From NCBI GenBank assembly GCA_016801885.1, contig CM028902.1, positions 23,961,580-24,025,579 on the forward strand: DNA of 64,000 nt, given 5' to 3'. Below are positions 45,978-59,400 of this stretch, one piece after another (within the stretch, counting starts at the first letter, position 1; each line of letters starts with the position of its first letter). Under the pieces are notes generated by a model. That model was given only the letters and a program-made list of their open reading frames with translations, did no database searches and was not told the origin of the DNA. A program made the translations under genes and the position numbers. This DNA is from Toxotes chatareus (Eukaryota > Chordata > Actinopteri > Toxotidae).

Positions 45978-47180
45978 GAGGGCCCCTGCGTGTTTCTATC
46001 CAGGAGATGATGACTGTGAGCTCATTCCCAGGGTGAGGGGTTGTTTCAACATGATTCGCTCGTGCACAGACGACTCTGAGCTCACCGGCCCATTGGGATT
46101 TAGGACCCCGCCGAGCTGTGACTAACCATACGTTGAATCAGTCCAACAGAGGTGACGTGGTCACAGATTAGAAGTGAAAGGAGCCAAGTTTGAAAGGCTT
46201 TTATTTCAAACTCTAAACTAAATGTCGTACATTGTGTATCCATGGCTGAGAATTACACTGACGTGATGAAGTTCAGCTTTTCAGTGATGACAGAGAGAAA
46301 AGACACATCATTGGTGAAACAGAGATGTTTAAACTGGAGTAGACAAACATGCTAATGCTTTCTTTTGTTGTCGTTTTGTTTATCCCAGCAACTACGGCAC
46401 AAGAATGCATTCACCAGTTTAAAATCAGACCCAATTCCAATCCTAAAACTAAGCCCAAAGTCTCAATCTCTGTGAAAGCACTTTGATTCTTATATGAATA
46501 AAAATACAAGAACGTCATCACACAAACATTTGGAGGCACTGGATGGCTGCAAGACAATTCTAGCCTTTCTCTTTCTCTTTCTCTCTTTCACACACACACA
46601 TACACACACACGTCTGAGCACATGACTTGCTGTGGGCTGTTAAATATGCTGCTGTGTTGAGGAGGTCTGAGGAATGCAGGAAGGATCTGAGTGGTATCGC
46701 TGTGCAGGAACTGATCTGACAGTCCTTGTTTGGATACTCCTACAGGTCCTGTGTGCTAACATCTCTCTCTCTCTCTCTCTCTCTGTGGCACACACCATCA
46801 CACCCTGACAGGCCAGGTTTCTGCCACTGTGAGACTGATGCTGCTGCCTGTATTTACCTTCGGCCATGCTGACTGGAGCTGTTGGGACATGCATGACACA
46901 CTAAGGACAGTGAAGTGAAAGGAGAAAGGGGATGTGGGTGGCGGCACTCACTCTGAGTAGCAGCACAGCTTCATACACTGTGTGGAAATGGAGCACAGCT
47001 TTTCAGCTGTGGGGTTGAGCTTGTGAAATTAGGTTCAAAAGTAACTTAAAAGCCTGTGGTTGTGTATCTCCCTTGGTAAACTTGTGAAAACAAGACAAAC
47101 AAGCGTTTGCAGCCACTGCAGCTCTGTCAGGCTGTACTAAAGCACAGCACTACACACTTATATACTAAGATGCTCGTGAC
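43970..47180. other. intergenic, no gene recognised
   Basis: Holds a CA microsatellite at 45911-45972, CT tracts near 45511-45530 and 46764-46783, and a CA tract near 46591-46610. The short open frames have no recognisable domain. Confidence 0.5.
45911..45973. repeat. CA microsatellite
   Basis: About 31 CA repeats with one G interruption near 45941. Confidence 0.95.
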
Positions 47181-47194
47181 AATACTAACTTGCA

Positions 47195-47420
47195 GATATT
47201 TAACAGGTGTACCTTACCATATTCGCATTCATAGTTTAGCATGTTAGCGCGCTAACATTTGCTAGTTAGCAATAAAGTAAAGCTGAGGCTGATGAGAATG
47301 TCATTGTTTTTTTTTTTTAAGCATTTCATCAAAATAATGGAAAAATAAAAATGTTGACCTCATAAAGACATTAGATTTCATTAGATGAAAGGTCAAAGGA
47401 CAACCAGCAACCATGAGGCC
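47195..47420 (+). mobile_element. dispersed teleost repeat, forward copy
   Basis: TTTAGCATGTTAGCGCGCTAAC and GCTGAGGCTGATGAGAATGT match the copy at 57590-57640 (GCTGAGGTTGATGGGAATGT). The continuation after a poly-T is weaker. Confidence 0.65.
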
Positions 47421-47461
47421 GTTCGTATGGGGCTAATTCTGTCTGTTAATAAAAACGAAAA

Positions 47462-47645
47462 AGGGGGCGCACACACAGCAACAGGGTTTCAGGTTCACAC
47501 CCCAGCCTGGGCTCTTCTGTGTGGAGTTAGCATGTTCTCCCTGTGCCTGCGCGGGTTTTCTCCGGGTACTCCGGCTTCCTCCCACAATCCCAAAAACATG
47601 CACATTAGGCCCCCCACTGGCCTGGGGTGACCCTTGGACCTGCTG
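47462..47645 (+). mobile_element. V-SINE-type copy
   Basis: Holds the strongly conserved V-SINE core: TGTGTGGAGTTAGCATGTTC, GCGGGTTTTCTCCGGGTACT and CCGGCTTCCTCCCACAATCC. The tRNA-like head is 5' truncated, and only GGGTTTCAGGTTCACACCCC (B-box region) remains. Confidence 0.8.
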
Positions 47646-47969
47646 CACATCTGTCTCTCCATCCTCCTCTTCACTGACACCAAGTCGCTCTGTGTGGGAG
47701 GCTCCTTACCACTGATTTTGTGTGTGGTAAGTAATAAGTTAGTGGTGAGACTGAGATACTGGACTGTGTGAGTGGGTTTCCTGTACAATGTGATCTTTAT
47801 TCTACCATCAGCCTTCACAAGTTTTTTTGTTTTGTGGCTTTTTAATGAATGAATTTATTGATCTGAACTCAAGATCCAAAGAATGACAGACTTCTATGGA
47901 TTGTCTGCGTTGCTATACTGACTAAATCAATATTAAATCTTTGAAAATAAATTGACCTGCAGCTTGGAA

Positions 47970-48640
47970 AGTTACAGGTATAATGTTTACCATGTAAGCA
48001 TTATACCTGCTAGATGCATGCGTCTGGCCAGCGGGTGTTCAGTCCACCACTTTGGTCGAGACTGAAATATTTTGACATGGATTGTTACTTAAGTTTGTGA
48101 GCTACAGATGCTACACACATTCCCAGGAAACGATTTTCATGATCACCTGATTATCCTCTGACGCCAACAAGAAGCTGACATCGTTTTTCATTGATAAATC
48201 TCAACAACTATCGCATGTCCTGCCATGTAATTTGGTGCAGACATTCATGGTCCCCAGATGATGGTTGTAAAAACTGTCATCCTCTCACCTGTCATCTAAC
48301 ACCACCATCAGCTTTTACATTCTGTTTATCCAGTACTTGTACTGGTTTATGACCCACAAAATGACAGACGTTCCCAGTAACCTCAGCTTTGTGTTCAGTG
48401 CCAGTTAGCAACACGCTAACACTTTCTAAACAAACAACAAAAGAAAGCAATGACCTTGTTAGCATTCTAACATGTCAAAACTAAGATGGCTAACATGGTA
48501 AATGCTATACTGGCTAAACATCAACATGCTAGATCATCACTGAGAACATGTTAACATTTAGCTCAAAGCACTGCTGTGTTGCAGTATAGCTTCACTGAGC
48601 AGCTAGCATGGCTGCAGACTGTTCGTCTTGTTTTCTTCTG
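47970..48640 (-). mobile_element. dispersed teleost repeat, rearranged copy
   Basis: GTCCACCACTTTGGTCGAGAC, CATTCATGGTCCCCAGATGA and ATTTAGCTCAAAGCACTGCT belong to the same family as 57480-58340, partly in reverse orientation. An 11-bp inverted repeat (CAGGTATAATG / CATTATACCTG) lies at 47975-48009. Confidence 0.55.
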
Positions 48641-48649
48641 CCTTCTTCG

Positions 48650-50920
48650 AGCAGGTAATAATGCAAATTGTGGTTGCACCAAAAAAAAACCTGCTGCATG
48701 GTTTCTTAGGAACGAAAAAAACAAACAAAAAACAAGGAAACAACTTCAAAGCTTGTCAACAGCCTTTCTAGCTGAAAGATCTTTGTCACATTAAGTTGGT
48801 TTTAGCAGTGAAGCCGCAGATTGCAACCAACTGAATACCCGTCCACCAGCCTTCCCTTTCCAAGCGCGTAGGGACAAACTATGGTGGTCTCCAGGTAATG
48901 TAAGAGCATCCTCTGCTCTCTATGCAGATATGAAATGCTCATTCTTAGCTAAAGAAAACACAATTCCTAGTTACAGGGGATTAAACATAAATGAAAACAT
49001 AATCATGAATATTACATTCCATTTCTGGTAATCGAGCCCTCTAAAGCCTACACACTGGTCCTTTAAGGTGTTGAGTGAAGAGGTGGATGTTGACATCAAG
49101 TACTGGTAGTTCCTTATTCTTTGGAAGCTGAGCACAACACAATAAAATAAAAGAAATCACAATGATAAAATGACGATCCGTGTTAAGGTATTAACCGAAT
49201 TAATATGGTCACACCTGTTTCAACCAGCCTTAACTCCCACACACACTGTAACACATGCTTAAACTATATCCTCAACCTCTCACTTCCTCACAGCTTACTG
49301 AAAGCCACAGTGAGCTACCACCAGAGCCCTGTTATTATACAACCTCCTATTAGGCCCCTCAGATCACTGCTACCACCCAGCCAGCCTGTCACACACACAG
49401 ACACACACACTCTGCAGTTTGATCTGTGGCTGAGTCATCCAGACAAACCATCAATCCATTCGTCTGACTGCTGAAACACAACCACACACATGCCGATAGT
49501 GTGTGGGTTTCAACAGCTGGGAGCCATCAGCTGACCTCACACAGACCATACACAGAACATGCAAATCAGGTCTCTTTATTGGAAATCAATGTCCAGCCAT
49601 TGATTCTTTCAGTGACCATCTCTGGACTTAACACACCTGACCAGCGTTTAACTGTGAAACACTTCTCAGTGATGTATTTATCTATCCTGCTGAACAGAGT
49701 ACAGTACAAGGCAGAGTGCAACTAATCTGAACATTCACTGTACAGTTCGATCTTACACAGGAAGAGAGGATGTTAGCATAGCACAGACACAGCACTACAG
49801 TTTCTGATTATTAATCAGTAACTAGAGATCATTACTTTTCAAATGATTAACATTTAATAAGTGATGTATTCATTTACTGAAGTCGAACAAAATGACATTT
49901 GAGATCCAGGAGGACGGTTAAGTACAACAGAGGGATGAGGACGGACAGTGAGGACCTCATTGAGATACTGCATCACCAGGACACTTCGTCTTCCTCACCA
50001 ACTGTCGACTGGCTAAACATGACGGTTACAGCGGTGACCATGGAGACCCTTGGGAGTCCCTAAGCTCCCAGAGATGGTTGCCGTGTGGGCTTTGGAATTC
50101 ACAGATGCCTAAATGCTCCCATTACCTCACCCTACACACAAAAAACAAAACAAAAAACTTGTATAATGACATGCCACTTCTGGGCGCAGAGAAGAAGCCT
50201 TTATAGGAACCCGAAAAGAGTCCTACACCAAGGGACAGTTTGAAAACCAAGGGTTTTTTTTTTTTTCCACACATTCCTCTTCCTTGTCAAAGCATGGCAC
50301 CTACATTACCCATAATGCAACGTGAACAGTGAGAGCTCAGATGGAGATTTGAGTGTGTTATGCTAAGCATCAAGCCCCTGAGAAGTGGGCTGCAGACCAA
50401 AGCCAAGGTCGGGGACAAGATGTGCACATGCAAACAGAAAGGGAGACATTAGCTACAAATGTGGGTTGTTGTGCTGAGTTTGTGGCTCTGTTTGTGTCGC
50501 GCTAACAGCTGCTGTCTGGCTGTTTGTCAGTCAGACATAAAAAATACACGTAATTTAATTTCAATTAGACCTGATAACTTTACAGTTTAATTTAATAGTG
50601 AACAACATGTCCGCAACATTCTCTGTCAGTTATATTATTATAAGGTGATGAAGTGCAATACCACATTACCACAAGATAATTTAGGACTGACAAAAACCAC
50701 TGTGACGGATTACACATCTCAATTAAGTTTCTAAAGCTAAAGTTACTAAATTTTATACCATAGGAAAGTGCACACCACGGACTGAAATATATTCAAAGTA
50801 AAAAAAAAAAAAACACTGTACAGCCTGCTTTTTAAAATGGTTAAGAAATACTACAGCAGCAGAAAACCTTGTTAGGATTCCTACATGGGTTATTCATATT
50901 GATTTAACAACCAAAATCAG
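48650..50920. other. intergenic, no gene recognised
   Basis: Ordinary DNA with short CA tracts near 49391-49410 and poly-T/A runs. Nothing coding was supported. Confidence 0.5.
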
Positions 50921-52359
50921 ATGAAAAACATTTATTTTTTTAAAATTCATGGTAATGTAAACTTGTAAACACACAAAAGACACTTCAAGAAGCAAGCTTT
51001 GGAAAAAACATCAATTTTTATTTTGAAATGACTGATATTGTGCCCATTCTGTTTTCTTGCTTTTGCTTTTTTTGCATTATTTTTTTGAAAACCTCTTCCA
51101 ACCAATGTCCAAGATAACAATGCTCTTAAAAATAAAATCAATAAGGTAAAATTCTTAGGAGAAAATAAAATTCATCTCAAAAACAAAAATGAAGTACATG
51201 AAAAAAAAAATCCTATTTTTTGCAGGGGAGGGGGGGGTTAAACCAAATAAAAAGAGATGCTACAACCGAGAAATGGCTCCTCCTGGGTTGGGATGACAAG
51301 CCCAGGCTCACGGTGTGGTGATCCGTGTGCCCATCAAAGTCCTGGCAACACACATAAGGAAGGATAGCCAATCACAGTGTAGTGTCCACAGACTCCCATG
51401 ATGCCCCTCTCTCCATGGGAGACTAAGGCAGTCAAACACAGTAGGTTACAGAATGCATGGATACCTTTAAGTGGTAGATCAAGAGATGAGACACCAGAGG
51501 AAAAGATCTCCATTCCCAAAATCCTGAGATTCTGGGGAACATTCAACACTCGACTACAAGTTCTGCTGAGGGACCAGTATATTAGTTGTTGTCTGTGTAT
51601 TTCTGTGGCATCATATCTCCAGGCGGAAAGCGTCCTGTACGGCCCAGACTCTCATTCTTCTGGCTCAGCTCTGGGCTCTGCTAACATCGACTGAATTACA
51701 GTCGGCCTCAGGTCTGACATGATGGGTGTAATGGTGGACTTTGATGCTGTAATGCAAACACAGCTGTCTGGCTGGAAATGCAGAGGTGGTTAAATGTGCA
51801 CTAAGAACTCAAACCCAACCCCTCACCGAGGATCTTGTAAGAAAATGGAGATCTCTTCCTCCTGGTGGTACAGTGTATCATGACTAAGAGCATGTTCTGG
51901 TGTCAAACACATGCCTGCAGCTGGAGGGTTTCATTTCAAAACCATAGCTCTGTCTTCCTCAGCGATGTCATTCACCAACTAGTTAGGTTATTAACAGTCT
52001 GCAACGTGCTCCATGATCACAGTCCGGCTTTTTGAAGTGAAGCCCCTCAGCTTTACACATCCTCATTACATGAAAATGCCTAGCAAACAGTGCTGAAGCC
52101 TTGATGTTAACTTCATATAGCTCAACTGCTGCCCAGCTGAGATGAGGATGAGTGTGAGATGACGATGCACAGCACAGTACATAACCAACCATGAGCTGAC
52201 TGGGGAGAGGGCAGAGGGTAGGAGAGGAGAGAAGGCAGCAGATTGTGACCTTTACCAGTGTTTATACGCTTGTGTTTAACTACGTCTTTATGTGTGTACG
52301 ATGGCAATCTTGTATGTTGTGCGTTGTTTCATGGCGTTGGCTCTGCACGTCCTCAGAAA

Positions 52360-52406
52360 TGACCATTACACGAACATGTCTGTCAAACATGTTCGTGTAA
52401 TGGTCA
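52360..52406. repeat. perfect 19-bp hairpin
   Basis: Left arm 52360-52378 (TGACCATTACACGAACATG) and right arm 52388-52406 are exact reverse complements separated by a 9-base loop. Confidence 0.97.
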
Positions 52407-52409
52407 CTG

Positions 52410-52800
52410 CCTGGTTAGCTTAGTTTAAAGACAGAAAATACAGTGACTGCTGCCCAGGCTCCGACAAAAGGTAAACAAATACACCGACCACCACCTCTGA
52501 AAGTTGTTCATTAATATATTTTAGATCATTTGTTTAATCAGCACAAAACCAAAGTGTAAAACTGACAGTCTGTCATGTTACTGTGGGTTAGGCGTGGGAC
52601 TATTTGTAAGCAATGAGCAGCGACGTCCTACAGTCTCTGCTAGTCGCCCGGCAACTGCTTCTGTGTTCGTTTTTACACTTTGGTTTTTGTACAGATTAAA
52701 CAAACAAGATGTAACATGTTGCTGATGGATTCTGTCTCCGAGCCGTTAGCTCTGTGCAGCTGTAGCTAGATGTTAGGGTATAATTTTCTCATGTAACTGG
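52410..52800. mobile_element. fold-back repeat copy
   Basis: TTGTTTAATCAGCACAAAAC with CCAAAGTGTAAAAC at 52528-52562 is answered by an inverted block at about 52668-52707 (TTTTTACACTTTGGTTTTTG ... GATTAAACAAA). Also present are GCCTGGTTAGCTTAGTTT and GACCACCACCTCTGAAAG. These are typical of the teleost fold-back family seen in plcg2 introns. Confidence 0.65.
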
Positions 52801-53319
52801 ATAAAAAGCAAAAAGGAGCATTTCCAATAATATCTAACTGTTCCGTTAACAATTCAGTGATGGCACCATGGTAAGGTACCTCTGAGTGATAACTGGGCCC
52901 TGATCTGGGTGAACTGTCCAGAGCTTTTTCTTTTTAATCTTCCAGTTACACAAACTGATGGAAGCGTGTATGTGAACAAGCGTGTCTGTTAACATTTTCT
53001 GAAAAAGCTTCTGTTGAGAGTAAATTAAGCTGTTAAACGACTGAAAAAAGAGACTCCACTGTTCTATAATAAGCCATTATTTGGCAGCGTAAACCGTTTG
53101 GTTAGTGTGTTAAACACTGATACTGGTTCTACAAACTGCTCCTGGTGCACCTCTGCTTTGTTTGTACCTGTGATCTTGCAAATGAACAAACTGTTTCACT
53201 GTTGTTCTTTGCTAGGCCCCCACTTAGAACAAGTACAATGTGTGTGTTTAGTGCGTGCATTTCCCTTTCGTTAAGCGCCCTCTCCATTCTGCCTCGTCCT
53301 CTCCCCAAGAGGTAGCAGC

Positions 53320-53412
53320 CCTGCCCCGACGATCCCCGCCCCCCACTTATTCCACCCCACCAAATCCAAAACCCACCCCAACCCCCCCAACCCCGCCCCG
53401 ACCCCAACCCTT
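53320..53412 (-). promoter_or_regulatory. cotl1: G-rich tract after cotl1 stop codon
   Basis: On the sense (minus) strand this holds many G runs: GGGTTGGGGTCGGGGCGGGG, then seven Gs, then GGGGTGGG, GGTGGGGTGG and GGGGGGCGGGG. There are more than enough runs for one or more G-quadruplexes. It begins about 22 bases after the stop codon. Confidence 0.75.
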
Positions 53413-53433
53413 CCAGTGGGCTGTGGCACTTCT

Positions 53434-56400
53434 CTACTCAGCCTGAGCGTCATAGTTGGCTCCGCCCGCCTTCTTCAGCTCCGTGCGGATGTAGTCCTCA
53501 TCCAGTTCCCTCGGGTCACTGATCATGAACTCCTTCGCAAAGTTCTGCAGAAAACAAATCATGTGCTGAAGCGAAGAAACCAAAGGACAAACGTATCTGG
53601 CACCAAAACTGCAGGGCCAGCTTACATCAGCTGTGGCAAACGACACATCAGAAAACCAACGGTGACTTTTCATCTGTTGCATGAAATCACTTTGATGGAA
53701 CATCAACATGTTTTTCAACCCATTTTTCCTTTACGAAAAGAAGACAAACGTCACAGAGCTTCTGTATATTTCCTCTGTACAGGGTCATTTATCCTGCCCT
53801 GACATTTCTTTATCATGTAATTTATTAAAGAGCTACTGAAGACTACGGAAACGCAGCGATGAAAGTTTTGTTCTTTGTGAAACAGCGTGGGCTGAAGTTT
53901 AATTAACCGTTGGGAGTAAAAGTTGCAACTACACGACAGCAACAGTGTCTCTGCTAGAGGGAAAGAAGACAGCTTACAGCACTGCTGTGTCCACTACTAT
54001 AATAGCAAGAGATGAGAAGCTGGGTGGAGATTATAATGTGAGGCTGAGCAGGGAATTATGGGTATGGTAGGCTACCCTACCCTAACCCTATATACTATAT
54101 TTCAAATGTTGTATATTTGGGTTTCATAATGCATCATCATTTCTCCCTCTGTCTCCAGCATCCTGTTGCCATATTTGCCTCTGTAACCACCCAGTTTCCC
54201 CAAAGGGACCATTACAACTTCATGACAACCATCACTTTAATTACACACACACGACACCCCAGAGTCTCTGACCTGCACGATCTCTTTGACCAGTGTCTTG
54301 TCAGTGCTGATCTTGGCGCGCTGCAGCCCGCTGATGTTCTCACCGATCCAGGTGATGAGGGTGAACTTGGCTCGTTTGCTCATGGCGTCTCCCGTCGTGA
54401 TCCGGAGGAAGCCGAACAGACGCGCGTCATCTGAGGGCAGAGAATGAAAAAAGACTATGTGAGACTGGAAACACAGACTGAAGGTGCAGACAGCTGATAA
54501 TTCAAACCCCCCCACCCCCCACCCCCCACCATGTGGTGTGAGGTCACGCTCTGTTTTTCTATCTGCTGATAGTAACCGGCTGCAGACTGCACCTTTAAAC
54601 CAAAGTAGCTGATCTGTAGACTATGGCTGATAACACAGGAAACACAGTACAAAACAGCACAGCAGCTCCAGTTCATCAGAGTCACGTAAGATACAGCTGC
54701 TCATACACACTGAGTGCACAACTGATCAACGATTTCATGACTGGAAAATGATTTAAACCTGTATATTTGTGTGGATCACTTTGTGTATGTGTCGGGCTGG
54801 TACAGCATCACACTGTGTATCTGTGTGCGTGTCGGTGTGAGTGCGTGCACACAAGCCGTGGTGTTCCAGAACAGATGAATACAAGCACAGGCAATTTGTG
54901 TGTGCACGTGTGTGTATGCATGTGTGCATGTGTGCGTGTGTGTGTGTGTGCAACAGTAAAGTATCCAGGTCAATAAACTAAATGTGGCTCACAAACCTCC
55001 CGGTGGCCACGCCTTTCTGCTGTCAGGGTGGTCCACTACAGAACTGACTGTCTGCAAATAATGTCTGAATACAGACAACCAGACGGACAAGAAGAAAAAA
55101 AACACTGCTGCTATTTTCTTTTTTTTTTTAACTTCTGCCACTTCAGGCCTTTAAATTTGATTTAAATGAAACATCACTCTTCAGGGAGAGCTGCTCACTG
55201 ACATGTGCAGCCTGTGATGAAGGGTCAGAGCTCGATTCCAATTCATCCTCTGTGTGAAAGGAAATCTTCTGTTCTAGATAATAAATAAACAACCATCAGC
55301 GAAGTGATAAAAAATTTCATCTTTGGAACGACAGTGAGATGTTTTTTTTATTTGCTTCAGGAAAGAGGAAGCTCGTCTTCCTGTTGAGGAAAATGTTTGT
55401 CACAACAATGACAAATTTCACACATGAAGTAAACGGAGCGGCTCAAAGTTCATTTCACACACACACACACACAGACACCATGTGTGACCATGCTGGACAC
55501 CTCATTTGACCGCCGTGCTTCCCCTGACATTCATTCACCCATTTCACACCTATTCCCCAAATCAATCTAACCAAATACACTCAGGCTGTCTGGCCTGCTC
55601 TGTCTTCAGACGGTATGGGACCATTACGTAACAATAACATTAACAGATCACTCATTATTGTCTTCCAGATGTTTGTGTCTGAGCTGCAGAGAGAAAAACA
55701 TTCCCAGCTCCTCACCAGAGCAGTCTAACTACCTCCAGAGAGAATCACTGACACTGACACTGACACTCATTATGTTTCCACCTGGAATTCACACCCTCAC
55801 TGGCTCAATAACACACAGGGTCTGTGTGTGAATCAGTTTAAGACCTATTTAAGATCTATCAAGGCTAATGAGTGATTGGTGGACATAGGGCTGAGCCATG
55901 TGGCCTGTAAATGATAGACATATTTATATTTATTTCATTTTGAAATCTCCTTTAAAGCACTTCATAAATGCTCAACTTAACCCCTTGATGAACACACACA
56001 CCAGTGTGATGATTCTAGTCGTCCCTGTAACATGTGTGTGCATTAAAACACTTCTTTGGCTCTCTCCAGGCTCTTTCCCTGTTGTCTCCAAATACAAAAA
56101 CGCAATGTCTCACATATATACGTCACACACACACTCACTCAGGAGAGTGCTCGGCCAAGTGTGTGTGTGTGTGTGTGACGTGTGAAATTTTAGGGAGAGC
56201 CACAGGAGAAAGCGAGAAAGGTGAAAAAAAAATTTGTTGCCAACAAACCTAATATATCTGACATATAGCCCACAGTTAGACGGACCCACGCGACTCCATC
56301 AATACAGAAATGAAGTCAGTTTTCCTGCACCAACACCACTGGAGCGCACAACTGACTGCCACATCCGGAGATGTTCACTGACAGTTTTAAAGATCCACCA

Positions 56401-59400
56401 GGAAACTACTTTTATGTAACATGAGCCTAAAACTCAAAGTGGAGCCGCAACAGCGTTGAGCATCACATCACCGCTGAGACACAACACACACAGCAGACAG
56501 TCTGGGAAACATGAGCAGGCTGCGTGCAGTCAGTCCGGTCGTTTACTGAGATAAAATACCAAACATTCATTGGTTCCAAATACTTTTTGGTTCTGTAGTG
56601 TTGGTTGGACAAAAAACACACAATTTGAATGCGTCACCTTCCCACTTATTTCTGATCCTTTACTAATAAAGAACACACCAGTGATTGTGAAGGTGGTAAC
56701 GAGCTGTGTGCATTAGGAGTTTTTACGGTGCGACCTGTGTTATTTTTATGAGCCTGTAGAAGCTGCTGATAAAGACGTTCCTGACACTGATCTCAGATCA
56801 GACGAGCCGCACGTTAACAGGAGCAGCCACTGTAAAGAGTCTTATCAGTGCAGTCACAAACGATATCATTTGTTTCGACACCTTGCCTGCAGCAACACAC
56901 ACACACACACAAACACACACACTCCCCCCCTCCCTGACTGCAGAGCAAACGGTACTGAAACTACACAACGATGATGAGACAGCAAAAAGTTGATGGGAGA
57001 GACGTTGGTCTGCATACACTGACTGTTTCGCCTCGCCAGCGGTTGGCATATGACTCCGCATCTTCCTGTGAAGGCTCCCTCAGCCCACGCGGAGTCCCTC
57101 TGTGATACAGCCTAGAAAATAAAGCTGTCTCCTGTGGACGGTGTCAGGAGGGTTTGAACACGCGTGCCGTTACCAACATGTTAAGTGAGGCCAAATTTGG
57201 TCTTGTTTTTATCTCCGCTAACAGCAGGGCCTGAGGATGAACCGTAGTGGTTGGGTGACTGATCTTTCCTCTAGTGCCACCATTAGGCCAAGATTTTCAC
57301 TTGTACACAGCAAACACAAACCTTACTGACATTAAGTTCAGTGAGTCTGTTCATGCATGGACAGTTACTACAGTATTTTGTACACTCCTCCATTTATGCA
57401 AACCTCAGATAAAACTCTGTGCCCCTAAGAGGCTGAACTCTAACCCACAATGCTTCTAATGAAGCAAAAACAAAGAGTGTGCAGGTATGCTAGCAGCTCA
57501 GGCGGTGGTGCTTTAAAGCTAAATGCTATCACCAGCATACTAACTTGCTCACAATGTCAACGCTAGCATGCTGATAGCAGATATAATGTTTACCCCTGGA
57601 AAGTACAGCTGAGGTTGATGGGAATGTCATTAGTTTTGTAGGTATTTGGTCATAAACCAAAGCACTGGACACATGAAGAGTTTGGCCTGATGGCGAGAGA
57701 TGAAAAATATTTTATTATTAAAACTCATCCTCTGGGGAACATGAATGTTTGTGCCATGAGTTTTAGGGCAAGCTATCAAATTAGAAGATAAATGAGAGAT
57801 ATTTCACTCTGAACCAAAAATATCAACCTCATGGTGGCACTAGATGAAAATTCAGAGAGTCAGTGAAGAGATGAGGATACATCATCTGGGAACCATGAAT
57901 GTCTGAACCCAATTTGTGAATCTATCAAATATGTGTTGAGACATTTCACAGGACCAGTATGAAGTCAGACCTGCTAGATGAAAAGCAAAAGTATTAATTA
58001 AGTTTTTAGGATGCATCCCCTGTGGATCCTGAAAATCTGAACCAACTATAACTATGAATACTTGCACAAAAGTTTGTCCCAGTGCTACCAGTATGTGTTG
58101 AAGTATTTCACAGGATAGGTGAACACTTTGTTGTGGCAGCAGAGGTCAGGGGAACATCAATATCAATAGGATTTATCCTCTGAGGACAATGAATGTCTGC
58201 ACCAACTTTCACAGCAATCCATTCAATATTTATCAAGTAATTTCAGCCTGGAATGAAGTAGTGGGCGGACTGACCGACACTGCCACCTCTGGAGTTACAT
58301 GGCTGAAAACACTACAGTTGTACTTGGAGAACGTAAAACCTGAGAGCACCCTCCATCAGGGGACATTCAGGATTCAATTTCCCTTTAGCTGAAAGTTTGA
58401 GACCTACAATGAATACTTTATGATTCTGACTGAGTAATTTATTTGTTGTTGCTGCATTTTGTCAGTAGAAATTGGGTTTCAAAATCTTGGTGGCAAATTA
58501 AATTAGATGCAGTATCTTCACGCATTGATCCAGAATTTATCTATTTGTACTTCCTGCAGCTGGACAAGTTAAATATCAATTTACAAAACAAGCCCTCCTC
58601 TTCTGGTCTCGCCAGTCGATGAGTCTGCATCAGCTCCTCCTACACTCTGCAGAGTTACAACTTCACCTCTAAATAAGGAAAACGAGGCCACAGACAGAGA
58701 GATGTCTGATAATGTGTGTATGTGTGTGTCATCTCTAAACAGGAACCAATGGCAAACGCACCTGCTAAGCTGTAGTAAGGCTCAGTGATAAATGAGTTGT
58801 TTCAACATAGGAATGTGAGCTGTATCAGTGAAAAAAAAAACAAGAAGAAGAAGAAGAACAGCCCTGAGGCCACATGCTTTAAAGACATCAAGAGCAAGCA
58901 TCAGAAACAGCCACACCCAACAGCTTGGAGCAGATGCTTTGCTCTGGAGGACACAGGAAGAGAGGACCTTACATCAGAGTGTCAGATTGCTTTTCTCTGT
59001 GAATCCAGCTCGTGACCATTAGTTGGCTAGTTTGGCTAGTTTTCTCTTTTTTTTGTGAGGAGCAAAAAAATGAGCTTCACGCACACAGAGATCCAACTAA
59101 TCCCTGTGCTGTGTGATGAATACATGTCAGATCTGACCCTTCATTAAAAAAGACACACACACACACACACACACACACTGCTTCAGTAAGAGTGTTTTCA
59201 GAATTCAGAGAAATTACTGGCAGCAACAGGTGAAAAATTTAACTTGCATGAATGTCAATTAGATCGAGAACAAGCACTAAAGTTTAAACTTTATAAACTT
59301 TAAAATACACCTCCACATCTTCTGCTGTAATTTAGGGGGAAAATTGCACAGATACAAAAAATGTCGACCTTCAGTGTTTTGCTTTGTTAAAAAACCTGAA

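Larger units (their letters stand above)
51017..53433 (-). terminator. cotl1: inferred long cotl1 3' UTR with polyadenylation signals
   Basis: Reading downstream of the cotl1 stop, I saw no minus-strand AATAAA until 51017-51022, with another at 50931-50936. If these are used, the 3' UTR is about 2.4 kb. It would contain the G-rich tract just after the stop, a fold-back repeat and a perfect hairpin. Transcript data are needed to confirm the end. Confidence 0.4.
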
